Source: Cylicocyclus nassatus
Lineage: Eukaryota > Nematoda > Chromadorea > Rhabditida > Strongylidae
Assembly: GCA_958299035.1 (NCBI GenBank)
Contig: CATQJL010000316.1
Coordinates: 28,712,012-28,776,011 of the forward strand
Direction: 5' to 3'
Length of the DNA: 64,000 nucleotides
Made by a program: the position numbers and the translations under genes. Position 1 is the stretch's first letter. The number at the start of each line of letters is the position of its first letter. This document shows, one piece after another, positions 12,581 to 24,919 of this stretch. Under the pieces are notes generated by a model. That model was not told the origin of the DNA. It did not search any database and saw only the letters and a program-made list of their open reading frames with translations.

Positions 12581-12845
12581 TTTCCTATATTTATACTAAG
12601 AGGTGCCTATAAAAATAAAAACGATCGGAAAATGAATGCATGTCAACATGTTACCATGTTGGTGTTTTTATCGTATGTGCCTCGCGCGGCCAATTTGGCG
12701 CGAAAATCCTTCATAACTTCTTTCAGAGAAACGTTCAGCAGAAGCGGAAGTCAGATTCGGAATTAGCGTTCGAAGACGAGTGTATTGGTATACATTTCAT
12801 CTCAAAAGGCCACGGACACTGAGTATCGCTCCCTTGTAAGTAAAT

Positions 12846-13010
12846 TTGAATGGTCGTATAGTTGTGGTTAATGCTCGCTCTATTTGTAATAAACTTCCCG
12901 ATTTACACAGACTTGTTTCAAACCATCCATGCTTCTCATCACGGAGTCATGGTACAAATCGCATCTTATACATGATGCGAATATCTGCCAAGGTTTTGAT
13001 TACGATATGT
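12846..13010 (+). pseudogene. Non-LTR retrotransposon endonuclease fragment, 5' part
   Basis: The frame reads VVNARSICNKLPDLHRLVSN, the conserved N-terminal block of APE-type endonuclease in CR1/L2/RTE-like retrotransposons (asparagine of the SLNxRSxxNK block). A frameshift follows, then TESWYKS-like and ICQGFDYD-like stretches. The sequence is interrupted at the TA where a mariner-like MITE inserted, and resumes at 13,785. Confidence 0.6.
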
Positions 13011-13011
13011 A

Positions 13012-13784
13012 TTAGGTTGGCACATAAGTAATGCAACTTTTTAAATAACTTTTGTCTATTTGAACGTGGCGCATTCATTTTTTGGCAATATAAGGGATAT
13101 GATGTAAGCTTCTAATGCACACATTTTTGCCGAATTTTACCATCTTATGTGAGGATTACGGTAGGTTTACGGTACTTGTGAAAAACTTTAGAATGCATCA
13201 GATTTTGCTGAAACTTGGCCTATAGGGCTTATTTGACATGCTGGTCACAAAAATGAGATCCGTTTCGCATGAAAAGGCCTCGTTAGTGAGATCAAAAAAT
13301 GAATTTCTTTTTAGCGACAAATGAATATGATATTCGTGTTTACCGCATAGGATTACCCTATAGTGCAAAGTTATAGCGAATTCTGACTTTTCGCAGCTTA
13401 GTATTTACAAATTGCCTTCAAAACTTGACGCATTTGACTTGTTCAACTTCTCAAAGGCGCTCCACCTTAATTTAAGTTTAAATTTCATTTCTTTTTCACT
13501 GATTCCAATGTGCCAACTTCCAGCTACATGCGGCCTATAATTGCTTTTTCATATGTTTGAATCAGGTTTCGTAGGGCTTCATGTTTGCCAAAAAATCGTG
13601 AAACCTCGATTTTCAGCAGTTTTCAAAAAATGCTTAGATTTTTTGTACTACTTTATCAAAAATCAAGCGGTTTGCGCATACTTGCAGCTTACATCACAAT
13701 CTACATGATGCCACAAAATGAGATTGCTACATAAAATAGGAAAAAAGTTACGGGAAAAGTTGCAAAACTTATGTGCCAACCTAA
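13012..13784. mobile_element. Mariner-like MITE, 773 bp, intact copy
   Basis: The ends read TTAGGTTGGCACATAAGT and the inverse ACTTATGTGCCAACCTAA, flanked by TA at 13010-13011 and 13785-13786. About 30 bp of terminal inverted repeat is visible. It sits inside a retrotransposon endonuclease fragment, so it is the younger insertion. The tandem duplication begins at 13,097, inside this element. Confidence 0.8.
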
Positions 13785-14270
13785 TACTAGATGCGATAGT
13801 GAAGGGGGGAGGGATCCTTGCCCTCATGAGTAGAGGGCTAGAGCACCACTTAATTGCCAGCCGAAACTGTTCTCCCTTCTGCCAATGTCTATGTTTTTAC
13901 TTGATTGAAGCAGCAGCGCCTACTTTATTTTAGTATACCGAAATCCCCAATGCGATAGCACATCCTTTGAAAGTGCAATGACATACTTTGCAGAAATGCT
14001 CGAAGAAATCAGGACTGCGTCATTTTGGGATCTTTCAACCCGCCAAGTACTTGTTGGTAAGCGGTAGTTTGGGAGCCCACGGCTGTGTCTCCAGCTTCGC
14101 GAAACTTCTGCGGCTTATGGAAATTTATGGCTTACACAAATTAGTAAAATGCGCTACTCAAGGACAGCAGTGTCGCTTGATCTTGTGTTCTCCAATAAAA
14201 CTTATAAAAATTCAAGTTTGCGCACCCTTTTCTATATCGGGCCCATCGCTCTATAGCTTTTAGGGTGCGT
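13785..14270 (+). pseudogene. Non-LTR retrotransposon endonuclease fragment, 3' part
   Basis: Directly after the MITE the endonuclease reading resumes: GGGILALMSRGLEHHLI resembles the block after YDVY in such elements, and LHKLVKCATQGQQC followed in another frame by SLDLVFSNKT resembles the C-terminal part (LDLVFSN). Several frameshifts and stops separate the pieces, so it is dead. Confidence 0.6.
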
Positions 14271-14406
14271 AAGCGTCACGGAGTTGTTTCGCCAAAGATG
14301 TACTGCGCTGTACTGTACTGCTACCTGTACCGCTCTACTGTACTGTACTGTAAAGATGTACATGTTTTACTCCTTTCGTCCCTTTCCTTAAACGGAGTTT
14401 CAGAAT

Positions 14407-15152
14407 CTAGACCCCCTGTGCTCGATTACCCCCTGTGTGAACTCCCAGCCCCGTAGCTCAAACTTTGCAAAAAAATCGATAAAATCGATAAAAGTAATCG
14501 ATAGTCCTGAAAACCAATATTGTATTCGGAATCCCCATGCTCGATTACCCCCTGTGTGAACTCCCAGCCCCGTAGCTCAAACTTTGCAAAAAAATCGATA
14601 AAATCGATAAAAGTAATCGATAATCCCGAAAACCAATATCGTATTCGGAATCCCCATGCTCGATTACCCCCTGTGTGAACTCCCAGCCCCGTAGCTCAAA
14701 CTTTGCAAAAAAATCGATAAAATCGATAAAAGTAATCGATAATCCTGAAAACCAATATTGTATTCGGAATCCCCATGCTCGATTACCCCCTGTGTGAACT
14801 CCCAGCCCCGTAGCTCAAACTTTGCAAAAAAATCGATAAAATCGATAAAAGTAATCGATAATCCTGAAAACCAATATTGTATTCGGAATTCCCATGCTCG
14901 ATTACCCCCCTGTGCCAACTCCCAGCCCCGTAGGTGAACTCAGCAAAAAATCGATAAAAATCGATAAAATCGATATCGATCGATGACGAAAAGTAGCCTA
15001 TGACACCCGCCGGGTCCCGAAGTGTATGTGTGCCAAGTTTGGTCCGGATCGGTTCAGAAATGGAATTTTCTATTCGGAACATACGTACATACATACAGAC
15101 ATACAGACATACAGACATACAGACAAACAGACATTCAGCTTTATATATAAGA
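14407..15152 (-). mobile_element. Helitron, 5' part with ATCGAT repeats (copy 1)
   Basis: The 5' end (minus strand TCTTATATATAAAGCTGAAT, between A and T) is intact at 15,152. The left side lacks the usual GGCGGAGCCGGGTAAGCC terminus. It begins with four to five tandem units of about 120 bp containing AAAATCGATAAAATCGAT, right after a CTAG. It is either truncated or uses this CTAG as a new 3' end. Confidence 0.6.
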
Positions 15153-15340
15153 TTCGAATATTATTCGATTCGAAGGCTTCCATTTCCGAATAATATTCGA
15201 TAGTCGAATATTCGAAATTTTCGACTTTCGAATGATATTCGATATTCGAACTTTCGGAGTTTTCAATTTTCGAATAATATTCGATAGTCGAATATGCGAG
15301 AATTTCGATTTTCGAATATTATTCGATATTTCGAATTTCC
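15153..15340. repeat. TTCGAATATTATTCGA-rich tandem repeat (copy 1)
   Basis: About 190 bp of imperfect repeats of 65-70 bp, each made of palindromic TTCGAATA / CGAATAATATTCGA words. It starts exactly at the Helitron 5' end. No coding sense. Confidence 0.6.
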
Positions 15341-17225
15341 CCAAGTATTGTGCACATGCATGGTGTCTGCGGGCCTCTCGGTTGAAAATTCATCTGGTAT
15401 GAGTCCGATTTTTATTCGTCTCTGTTTGATTTCATGAGATCTACCCCGTGTTAATAAAAGGATTTTTAGTGATACTTCATATAAATAGAGAATTCTTTCT
15501 CAAATCAGATAGGAAGAACCGGATGCACGAGCGGTCACGGTGACGGCTATCATCCACTATAACCGGCCAGGGGGGGGGGCAGTTACTGAGCCGGGTTAGC
15601 AGCTGCGGCGATCGGCCGAGCGTCCACATGACTGCGGCGATTGCTGGCGGATGAGCGCCCACGATGACCAAGCGAGCGGTGCGCGCTCGTCCGATACTTT
15701 TGCCTGAAATGCTGCCCAGTGCGAGCCTCTCGAAACAGAAGTGATGCACTGGTAGAATATATAAGAATAAAATTCAATATTTTCTTATTTCACGGCGTAA
15801 GACAAAAACATCACATACAACAACTCTAAACATTCTTTGTCATCTGGAAAAATACATCTGAATTCAATAAATTCTTCGGTAACAACAAAAATTAGTAAGA
15901 AACTGTACAATACAATAACAAAACGATATGAGCAAAAAATACACGGGTGTCTTTATAAAGCTAGGACCCAGTTAGCAGGAACCGAGATACAGTAAAAAGA
16001 ACTCTATGGACTCCGTTATTACACCGTGATAGGTCGGTTTCACGACACCGAACCCAATGAAATTGCATACCTACATTCTCTAATGATTAGAGATTTGGAA
16101 GCCGAACAAGAGCACTCACGCGGAAGCAGAGCAGATCTTCACGCGTCTAATAACTTGGATTTTTCGCAATAACAAAAAAAAATTAGACGACAGACATACA
16201 GTGAATATTACAACAGCACTTATGAAAACACGCTCGTTACACTTGTTATCACTCTTTCTTTTGACAAAATGAGAATCTAGAAAGCAAGACGTTGAAGTGA
16301 TTGAATTGGGAAAGGATATGACGCTAAGCACGCGCATAACCTAATCGATGACTGAAAGCTTTAAAATAGGATTTTGATAGGGAGAGAAACAGAACGAAAA
16401 GAAGTGAGATTGCATAAATATGCGCAATGGATGTATACCGCAGCACTGACCTTAGAGTGTCAAGGAAGCGCGCCTTGGCAAGAAGGGGCGAACTGATAAA
16501 GAAGTGGACAGAGTGCATCAAAATGTCAAGCGGTCAATGCAAGCACAGATCGGCACCAGATTTAGGAAGCACCAGGAAAGACCCAAGAATAGGGCCGTTA
16601 ACTAGAGATACATAGGAAAGCTACGAAAGATAGAAGAACTGTAGTAACGCAGCTCATATACGATCTGGCAAGCTACCAAAGCATAGCTTCAAGGACTACA
16701 GCTGCAAAAGCAATGAGCTCAGAAGAATTTGCGGTCTCAATTTTCATGGAGCAAAACTGATTTTAAATGCCTTTTTCCTGATTTACGCCCTTTCTCACTA
16801 CAGAATATTCAAGCATGTTCGCTTTGCCGTCGATATAACAGTTATTAGGTACATTGGCAATGTCTCCTGTAGTCCCGAAGCGACTATACATGAATTACAG
16901 CAAGTGTTAAAGAGCGCTTGTAAAATGACTAGGGAAAGCCATCACAGCGTAACCGACCTGCTTCGAAGCAGTGTCTAATTAGGCTATGCTTTCGCACCTT
17001 CGAGAAGGCAATGGCAGAGCGAATGAAGCGAGTGGTACGGATCAATGTGCTAAAAGTACTACAAAGCCAGACATCACGTGTTCCAGCATTTGTTTGAGTA
17101 GCCATACAACTTCCCTCCTCTACTACAGCAACTTGCTGTATTTTTGCCTAAGGATAAGCCACTAGCCATGACACAGTTCAAATGCGGCGGCAATGAGCCT
17201 CGGATACATGATGCTGGTCGTAAGA
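15341..17225. other. 3' flank of the deubiquitinase gene (copy 1)
   Basis: No gene recognised. Short open frames have no motifs. It probably holds the 3' UTR of the minus-strand gene that ends at 17,226. A 10-G tract lies at about 15,570. Confidence 0.4.
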
Positions 17226-20200
17226 TTAGAAAGCGCTCGTTTGACTGGATGCAGTGGTTTTTTCATCGTATTGCATCGCATTATTGATGATATCACTGAC
17301 AACGGCCATCATTCTCGTATATACATTGTCCGCTTCCGTATGATCTGCCAATCCTAGTATCGACAATTGATAGCTGACCTGAAATAGGAAGTCGGATCAT
17401 GCCGAAGTGAGCATCGAGACCTATTACGATCAAGGTAGAAGCTAGGGTGCAAGGTGCGAAAGGTACAGAGAACACGTCTCATTTCAATCATTAAAGAAAA
17501 AAAAAAGGTCCTCAGCATTAGCTAAAGAATTTAGCCACATTCTGACCTCTTTAGCTTGCTTACCTGCTCCATTTCATGACATATATCCGTTGCTTGTGAG
17601 ATGCACGTCTGATATGGAACTTCAAAATGACGATCCGGTTGAGTTGCACCATGGATCCTCTGTAAAACGAAGTAAGAGGACTGAATCGACAACATAATCA
17701 GTAAAAACCAATTCATCCAAGTAATAATTTACTCTCACAAAGTTCTAATCAAAATGATCTTTACTTACCCGTGTTATTTCCCTTTTCTGATTAGCAGCTG
17801 CCGTATTTGGGAAAACCGCTCCAATCATGCTTAGGGTGTCGTTTATGTGACATATTATCTAAACGTAGCGCTTATCTCTTACATACTTGGTCAAAAATAA
17901 CAATCAAATTACTGACCTTATCTGAATCCCTGCATCCTTCTCGAGCCCACAAGGCCAAACGATGGACCGCGAGTTCGAAAGAGAGCAGTGAACCAAGTAG
18001 AAACTGGGCAATATCTTCTCGTGGTGCAACACGATCAACCAAATATTGGACTATCGTAGCAAACAAGCTCTAAAATTCATTCAGAGTATATCAGTTTGTA
18101 CTTTCCTAAACAATCTGTAAAATGTAAAAAAAAGACCAAAAATACATGAATACATGTTACAATACCAAAATACATGTTCATTTTGTGGATGAGAGCAGAA
18201 AAAAACAAGGCAGCTGCTTTTCAGTAAAACTTACCAATACTGGAATTATATTGAGCCCACGGATGATATGACCTGGTATAGCACATTCCGCATGCTGCTG
18301 GTATTGTACTCCCTGGAGATGACATTATCTACTTCTGAGAAAAAGAAAAGATGTAAGCTGACCTGAATGTTGCCGATTTCTATGTAGACACGGTCGTATA
18401 CATGAGTGACACATCTCGCCATTTTTAAAAGCTTCACCAAAGTCTCGATCGCTTTCGAAGACCTAAGCAACGGAAAAAATCAGGCAAGTTCAACAAACTC
18501 GATGAAATGTAAAAACTTGGAAGGGAGCAGCTTTTCTAACACTCAGGCAAACTTTGACCTGAAGATCAAACAATTCGCTCCACCAGGAAACAGCAGCATT
18601 ACAGCGATGGTATAGAACACTGATTTACTGATTATGAGAGCAAAAGTCAAGACATGTTCTCCAGTGTTTGAACGCTGAACAACGCTCTGCATTGCATATC
18701 AGCTGCAAGCAACGAAAAAAAAAGACTTGCAATTGCATTCAACAAGACATGCCGATAGCGCTAAGCTAATCATTACTGAGACTGAAGAAATTAACGAATT
18801 CCAATGCGCTTAAAATCTGTGAAAGAACCATGAAATCAATAGATAAAGGACTGATGCCTGGGATAAAAAGAGACACGAGCATTGCAATCTTTTCGAAAGA
18901 AAAGAGAACATATGGAAATCGTGATAGTCATCGCTGACAATTTGATCAATGCTATAGAGCTTTCCTGAAAAAAGAAATGAACGTTTACTATTCTGAGAGG
19001 ACTATTGACAGCATAACTGTTGAGATATGTGAGCATGAGGTATCCAAATCAATGATAGATCACTCACAATCTTGGCAAATTTGCAGCGTTGTTGCGATTG
19101 ATATCGGTTGCCACTAGCCGCACAACACTCCACAGAGTCTTTACAAGATCATACAAATGAGATGCCCGCTGAAATACTCAAGGTAGTGTTGGAGAAGATA
19201 AAACACAAGGCAGAACATACTTGGAAAAGCACGATGTAGTGAGGAGCGAAAGGTATTTTTACGAACTCGGCAATTTCATCACGTGCACATCTTGCCACAT
19301 CTCTGCAAGGAGAACGTTATCAAACGAATGAGTAGCAAAAGATTCGCCTTTTTGGATGAGAAAAAATTTAAGATTCAGACCGGGAAAAGAATCGACTAGT
19401 AAACAACTCACTCGATTTCTGAATAGGTAAACGCCTTAACAAGGGCAAAACGCATTGTTTTAGCGGGATACCGATAACCCATAGTGTAGTAAAACTCTGG
19501 TAGGCTTCGAAGAGGACGAGCTTGTGCGTTATTGCATGGTACGTTGTCTATCTCATTGTAAAAGTTGCTGATCACCTAAAAACTTTATTGCAACAAAAGA
19601 ACACGAGCAAAAAACAACCCAATAAAATTTCATCAGAGTGTAAACCGCAGAAATAAACTTTGATCAAAACAATTTTGCAAAAAAAAAGATTCACCTTGTT
19701 ATAAATTTCCATAAGTTTCACTTCCAAACCAGCAGCCTCGGTTTTTCGCATCAATCTGCAAAACACTTGCGAACGCGTGCCCCGCACTGCATACAATAAT
19801 AGAAGTACTTACGCGATGAACATTGGTTTCAGAACATTGAGATAGAGCAACTTGGCCTGATTTTCATAAACAATCTCAGGTGTTACATTGTTTGGGTAAG
19901 TCGCCTTGTTGAACTCCATGATTGCAAACAGCTGAACACGACAATACACTGTCAAATACGTTTGACGAACTGTGGTACCTTTCGCCGCTCCATTTCAAAT
20001 GTTGATTCATCAATCCAAGGCTCACAATACATCTTTAGAGCTACAGCCAGGTTCTCATGATCAGCCAACGCCTAAAATTCGACAGACCTTGTCTCAGTAA
20101 CACACAGATAATAAACATCTGCGAAGCTAGAGATTTCTTGATTGTGGGTAAAAGGATATATGATGATGGAAAGAAATTATACAGATAGCAAGGAGCTATT

Positions 20201-23200
20201 CATTTTGCAGAACAGTAGAAGTAAATCTGAATCTATGTGTATTGAATAAACTGCCAGACACGGCCAAGCTAAAATGAGTAGAAGACAAAGAAGTGAGAAC
20301 GGCGGATAGAAATAAGAAATAAAGAATCCGGCCATTTCTTACCGCTTCCGTTGGTGTAGCACTAAGCATCTGCTCATTGTCGTTGATAGGAGGCGGAACT
20401 GGTGAAAATCCATTTCCGCGGTCTTCGTTTGGTACCTCATACACATCAGCATTCCCTCGAGCATCCTCATTTTGAGTGCAACGGTAGTGCTCGATTTGAC
20501 TTTCGAGAGCCTCATTGTCGGCAAAGACCAATTGGCGGACATCCTCAGCCAGAAACTTTGAAGCTGTGCAGTCATCTGAAACCTCAATATGTTTTGATCG
20601 CGTACCCACTTCCTATGATCAAAATTTTCACCCGCAAAAAGCCATGGTTCCGCAGCTGAGCTGACGTACAAGAGGAAGTATGCAGATGTTGTTCGTGTAC
20701 CTCCGACCGCTTCCGCTTCGATATCGCTCCAAGCGGCACTTTCCACTCTTTGATCGTTGAACTTCTCCCAATGGTCATCGTCAACTCCTAAAAAAATCTT
20801 TTCCACTGAATGTCAACTAAAGAACGAATGAAACACACCCTTTCTAACATACGCCCAGTAGTGTCCTGCATTAGCATGGCCTTGATGGATTGCCACAGCA
20901 TGAAGGTGGTATCCGCGATGCTTCAATTCCTCAATTTCATAGATCTCATCAATCGCCTTCAGCAATTCCCCCTCGCGCATTTGTAGCTCTATAAAAACAT
21001 GAAGTATAGCAAAGTCAAATGTGCAGTCAGATAGTGCATGAAACTCACGCTTATGCTTCGTTCGTAACTCGTTGATAGAGTTCTCCAGCTCAGGCATAAA
21101 TCCATACAGCTGAGCCAAGTTCGTGGCGGTTGGTGCAACTGCAAATATCTTGATAGACTAATTGCGCAATTAGATAAAATGTCTTACTGGGTGGTTTATC
21201 TTCCACAAAAGATTGAGCCTTACTAGCTGGGCCAGCCAAAGGAATAGGACACGTGTCATCATCCATTTTCTCACTTGCACCACTAAAACAGATGTCACTA
21301 CTTGCAATTTGCCTTCAAAAAAACCTATACAAATGCAGCAGTTGGTAATATTCACGTAAATGTGAGCTCTAATGAACTGAGACTATTGTACCAAATTGTG
21401 GTCGATAAAACAACAATAACAGCATGAGCATTCCTTATCAGCTTACCTATCAGACTTCTCTCCCTCCACGAACCGTAGTGTAGCTTTCAAAATATTCACG
21501 ATCCTGTCCGTATGATCGCCAATAGGAAACTCATTCATCCTGAAGAGTAAAAAAATGAAAGCACTGCAATTTCCATTAGCTACCAAGACCTACCCTTTCA
21601 AAGCAGCACGAACGTCAGATAGCTCATTGCGCAGTCGATTTCTTTCCTCGCGCAAACGAGACACGATATCGTAGTTGCTAAAAAACTAACATTTTTGATA
21701 GAGTAAAATGCGACTACTGCGATAACCTCGCCATATAGCGATCCATGAAGATGGTACGAGGAAAATGGAATCGCATGTTGAGCTTTTCTGTTTCTCCTTT
21801 CGTTCCGTTGAAAAAATAACGACCCAGAGAGAAAATCAAAACAGCGGGTAACGACTCGAACCATGGCTAAATTACGAAAATGAATATGAGAATAAGTGTT
21901 ATAGACCAAAAAATAAAGCTGTTCGCACCTCCTTTCCAGAATCGTTAAGAAACTGGTGTGCTTCGAGAGCGTCATGGAGATTTCCATGAGAAACGTGGAT
22001 AGGGAACAAAGAAGTGTACTCCAGTTTTGTCCAACTTTTATCTGCAACACAAAAATTGGACAGATAGAATGTTGAAATTTTGGCTCAAACGGTTCTTCTG
22101 AGAAAATCATTCGTGTATGTTTTAAAACGTAAACAACCAGAATTATGGCTGGCTCTGTAGAAAGCCCAATTGAAAGCCATCAGTATTTCAGGATAGAATC
22201 TAATCCAATCCAATGTAACCTCACGAAGAATAGCCACCAACTCAAAAACATATCAATAAACGACATACCATTCGTAGCCCGTTCTGCCTGATACCCATGA
22301 AACAGATCACGTATCCAATCAAGATGCGTTCGTGATGGCGGCCCAGGAGCTGGTTGGTCAGTAACTAAACCTTCAAATCTCCATAGATAATGCATATGCA
22401 GAACAAGGATCCCACTTACCCATACTTTCAACCTTTGCCTCTTCCTTCTGATTTGAAACATTGCCGTCGCCAATGACAGGAGTCGGCTCTATCGATGCTG
22501 CAGGTGAGGTTTCCATCACATCAAAACTACGGCTGGTCGTAAGTGGTGTCGAAATTTGCGGAGCCTAAATGACAAATTGGAGCAGAGTAAAGTAAGATCT
22601 TACGATTTCGCACTTACACCGATGATCTCTGCTGCGGCATCCTTCATGTGCTCATCTTCCACACTGGGTGTAGCCAAACCCTTTTCCATCCATTCCATCA
22701 AGCTCGACATCATTTCAGAAGCATCCTATTTAGCCCAGCGTAAACAAACCAAATGAGGCATGAAAATATAAAGAAACACCTGCTGGCGTCCAAGTATGAC
22801 GTCGCTTCTGCTTCGGGCAGCCAATGCACTAACAATTTTCAATGCTTCTGATGGATCAATGTATCGCCTATTTCCTATGTCCATACTTGCAAAAAGAAAG
22901 CGCATTTTGTCAACCAAATCGCCTTCGGTTGCTTGCTGAAAAAAATGAACAATTTGATAGAAGAAAGAGAAAGGCGTACAACACATACAAATACTTACTT
23001 CCTCATTTACTATGTCAGAACTTTGAGGAACATATTCGTAGACTACACGTCGAAATCGAGGCAAGTGGAACAGCAGTTGAGCTACAACGTTAAACCAGCA
23101 TGTGTTACCGGTGTTATGTAGGCCAACCTGTAATACCGTGTTATAAGGAAAGAGATAGAAATTTCTCGCACTTCTTGGTTTGAATTCTAATTAACTTTTC

Positions 23201-24911
23201 AGACTATAGCTAGAATCGAGCTCTAATCAAAAAATGAATCAGTCTCCCAATCACAAGCACAGTGATAGCTATGTAAATATTCAGCTAGCTACATGATTTT
23301 GACAAAATGCAGATAACATATGAGAATCAGATCCTCAGAATACAGAAAAAACCATAATAGTTCAAATTTACCGATACGCCTTCTTTTCTGAGCATCTCTT
23401 CAGGATTTGCTGGTAGTGATGAGTTATAAGAGCGATTCCCAGGTGGGCCTTGTGAAATGAGAGATTCGGCTATGGCTCTGCATATAAAGATTGAAAAAGG
23501 GAAACCAAATCATCAAACAGCTAACTTTTCTATGTCACTCTGTTCTCTCTCAGCTGCAGACGGTAGCGCTGGCATGGGAGTAGCTGTGGACGTAGCAGTG
23601 GAGCCAGTGCATGTTGTAGGAACCACATGAACGGCTCCACCTTGCTGTGCCATCTCAGCGGCAGCTTCTTCAATGGTCTGCATGGGTCGATTAGCGCAGG
23701 TCTGGACCTGAAGGGAACGTACACAAAAATGTTGGGCATTAGCTACTTCATAACAGAATGCGAGAGAGATTGCTGAGTTGCTCCACTTAGCAATCCGACG
23801 TGAAAGGTAAAACAGCAAAGGGTAGAGTCAAGTTCTTGCTCTTTCATTTAGAGATGTCCAAGCTTTTTCAATCAAGTTAATCAACATTTGTCAGTTCGAC
23901 TCGGAGCTCAAAAGAACGCGGACAGTTTGCTTGTTCGCCCAACCCGATAAGAATATGTGCGCGATCAATCAAGTTCTATCTAAACGCTCCTTCCTTAGAG
24001 TGTGACTCAACGTTCGCAAATGGCGTCAGAACAAGGCACATGATACGATAAAACGACGTAAAAATGACTAAACAAATATAATCGCTCAGAAGAGATATAA
24101 TTATCGTAAAAAGAATCGTGTTCGGCATGTAAAACAAAATTGTTTACCGGACGCGGAGTTTGTGAGCGTTGTTGCTTCTCATTAGTCTGATTCAGTTCAT
24201 CCATATAAACTCCAACAACTTCTTGTAGATACTCTTCCTCATTGTTATTCTTCTGACTACGTAGTCGAGGATGCTGAAACTCAAGATGATCAGATAATGA
24301 GTTTGGAGGAATAAGACAACGTTCAAAAACAATTACAAAACACGTATTACATTGAAATAAGAGAAGTAGCTTTTAGTGAAGCTCACCCTGATGGCTTTCA
24401 GGCATAGATCCTCGTTGAAATCCGACGACCCGAGAAATGATCGGATATATTCTATCGTACATTGCTCCTCCACGCTTGGGCCCCCGCCAGTCTAGAAAAA
24501 TATAGATGGAAATTCGAATAAAAAATGTAGTATTTTACCTCTCGAAATGTTACTGCAAGAGGAGGTGCTGGAGCTTTCGCGTTATAAGCAGGAGGAGGTG
24601 ATTTCGTAGGAACAAACATCGGTTGTTGCGCTCTGTGAGTCATATCTGACTGCTAAACGGATAACATTGCTTAGAATCAAAATATTAATTCATTAGTGAA
24701 GGTCAGATAAGCAGTGGAACAAAGAATTGAGAAAGATGGGAAAAGAATAAAAAAATTGTTAGAAATGAAAATTAACAAAAATGATAAGAATGAAACTTAC
24801 ACTACGAAAATGCTTGTTGCCGACGTTTGTGGGATCGAGCCTGGCTTGAAAATCTGCAGGTTCGGGGTTCTGCTGAATATCCATAGAGTCCTTCTTGTTT
24901 ATATCGGCCAT
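17226..24911 (-). CDS. USP25/USP28-type ubiquitin hydrolase, copy 1
   Basis: Cysteine protease removing ubiquitin from proteins. Exons in phase: 24801-24911, 24539-24652, 24387-24491, 24148-24273, 23526-23707, 23372-23477, 22999-23127, 22780-22935, 22618-22725, 22420-22564, 22269-22370, 21929-22041, 21727-21866, 21594-21677, 21447-21539, 21188-21312, 21049-21138, 20839-20988, 20632-20787, 20343-20575, 19979-20071, 19813-19931, 19695-19755, 19412-19575, 19221-19302, 19068-19168, 18629-18702, 18363-18462, 18235-18312, 17917-18069, 17769-17858, 17564-17659, 17226-17378. One short exon near 18,951 is unresolved. About 1,314 aa. Cys box [12 protein letters not shown] (Cys about 258), QQDASE block, His box [11 protein letters not shown] (His about 719), then KFND (Asn737/Asp738). 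FMDRYMA followed by an Arg/Glu/Leu-rich helix (about 546-574) matches the insert that mediates USP25/28 oligomerisation. The N-terminal 250 residues are Gln/Pro-rich with a UBA-like stretch. Only 464 bp of upstream sequence accompany this copy. Confidence 0.9.
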
Positions 24912-24913
24912 CT

Positions 24914-24919
24914 CTGAAG
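24914..24919 (-). promoter_or_regulatory. Probable trans-splice acceptor before USP start (copy 1)
   Basis: On the minus strand TTACTTCAG is followed two bases later by the ATG. A CTTCAG acceptor so close to a start codon suggests spliced-leader addition. A 5' UTR intron is the alternative. The same site occurs in copy 2 at 37,193-37,198. Confidence 0.5.

Larger units (their letters stand above)
11140..12837. mobile_element. MITE (ACAAGGGA family) split by a Helitron
   Basis: The left arm (GCAAGGGAACGATACTTAG, from 11,140) and the right arm (ending GTATCGCTCCCTTGT at 12,837) are inverted copies over about 150 bp, including the phrase TTCATAACTTCTTTCAGAGA. The Helitron at 11,507-12,580 lies between them. 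Without it the element is about 620 bp. Confidence 0.6.

Noticed and set aside
14407..15000. DREF-type promoter sites (TATCGATA-like words)
   Set aside because: They occur only as part of the repeat unit and not next to any gene start; no support as a promoter here.
14407..15152. CRISPR-like array
   Set aside because: Units of about 120 bp repeat whole, with no unique spacers, in a eukaryotic Helitron.
15477..15777. Overlapping minus-strand open frames with a 10-G tract
   Set aside because: No motif and no splice context; the G-tract would make a Pro/Gly run. Treated as flank.
21598..22110. 170-codon minus-strand open frame inside the deubiquitinase gene
   Set aside because: It reads through introns in a frame different from the real exons 12-14, which are fixed by USP motifs and phase.
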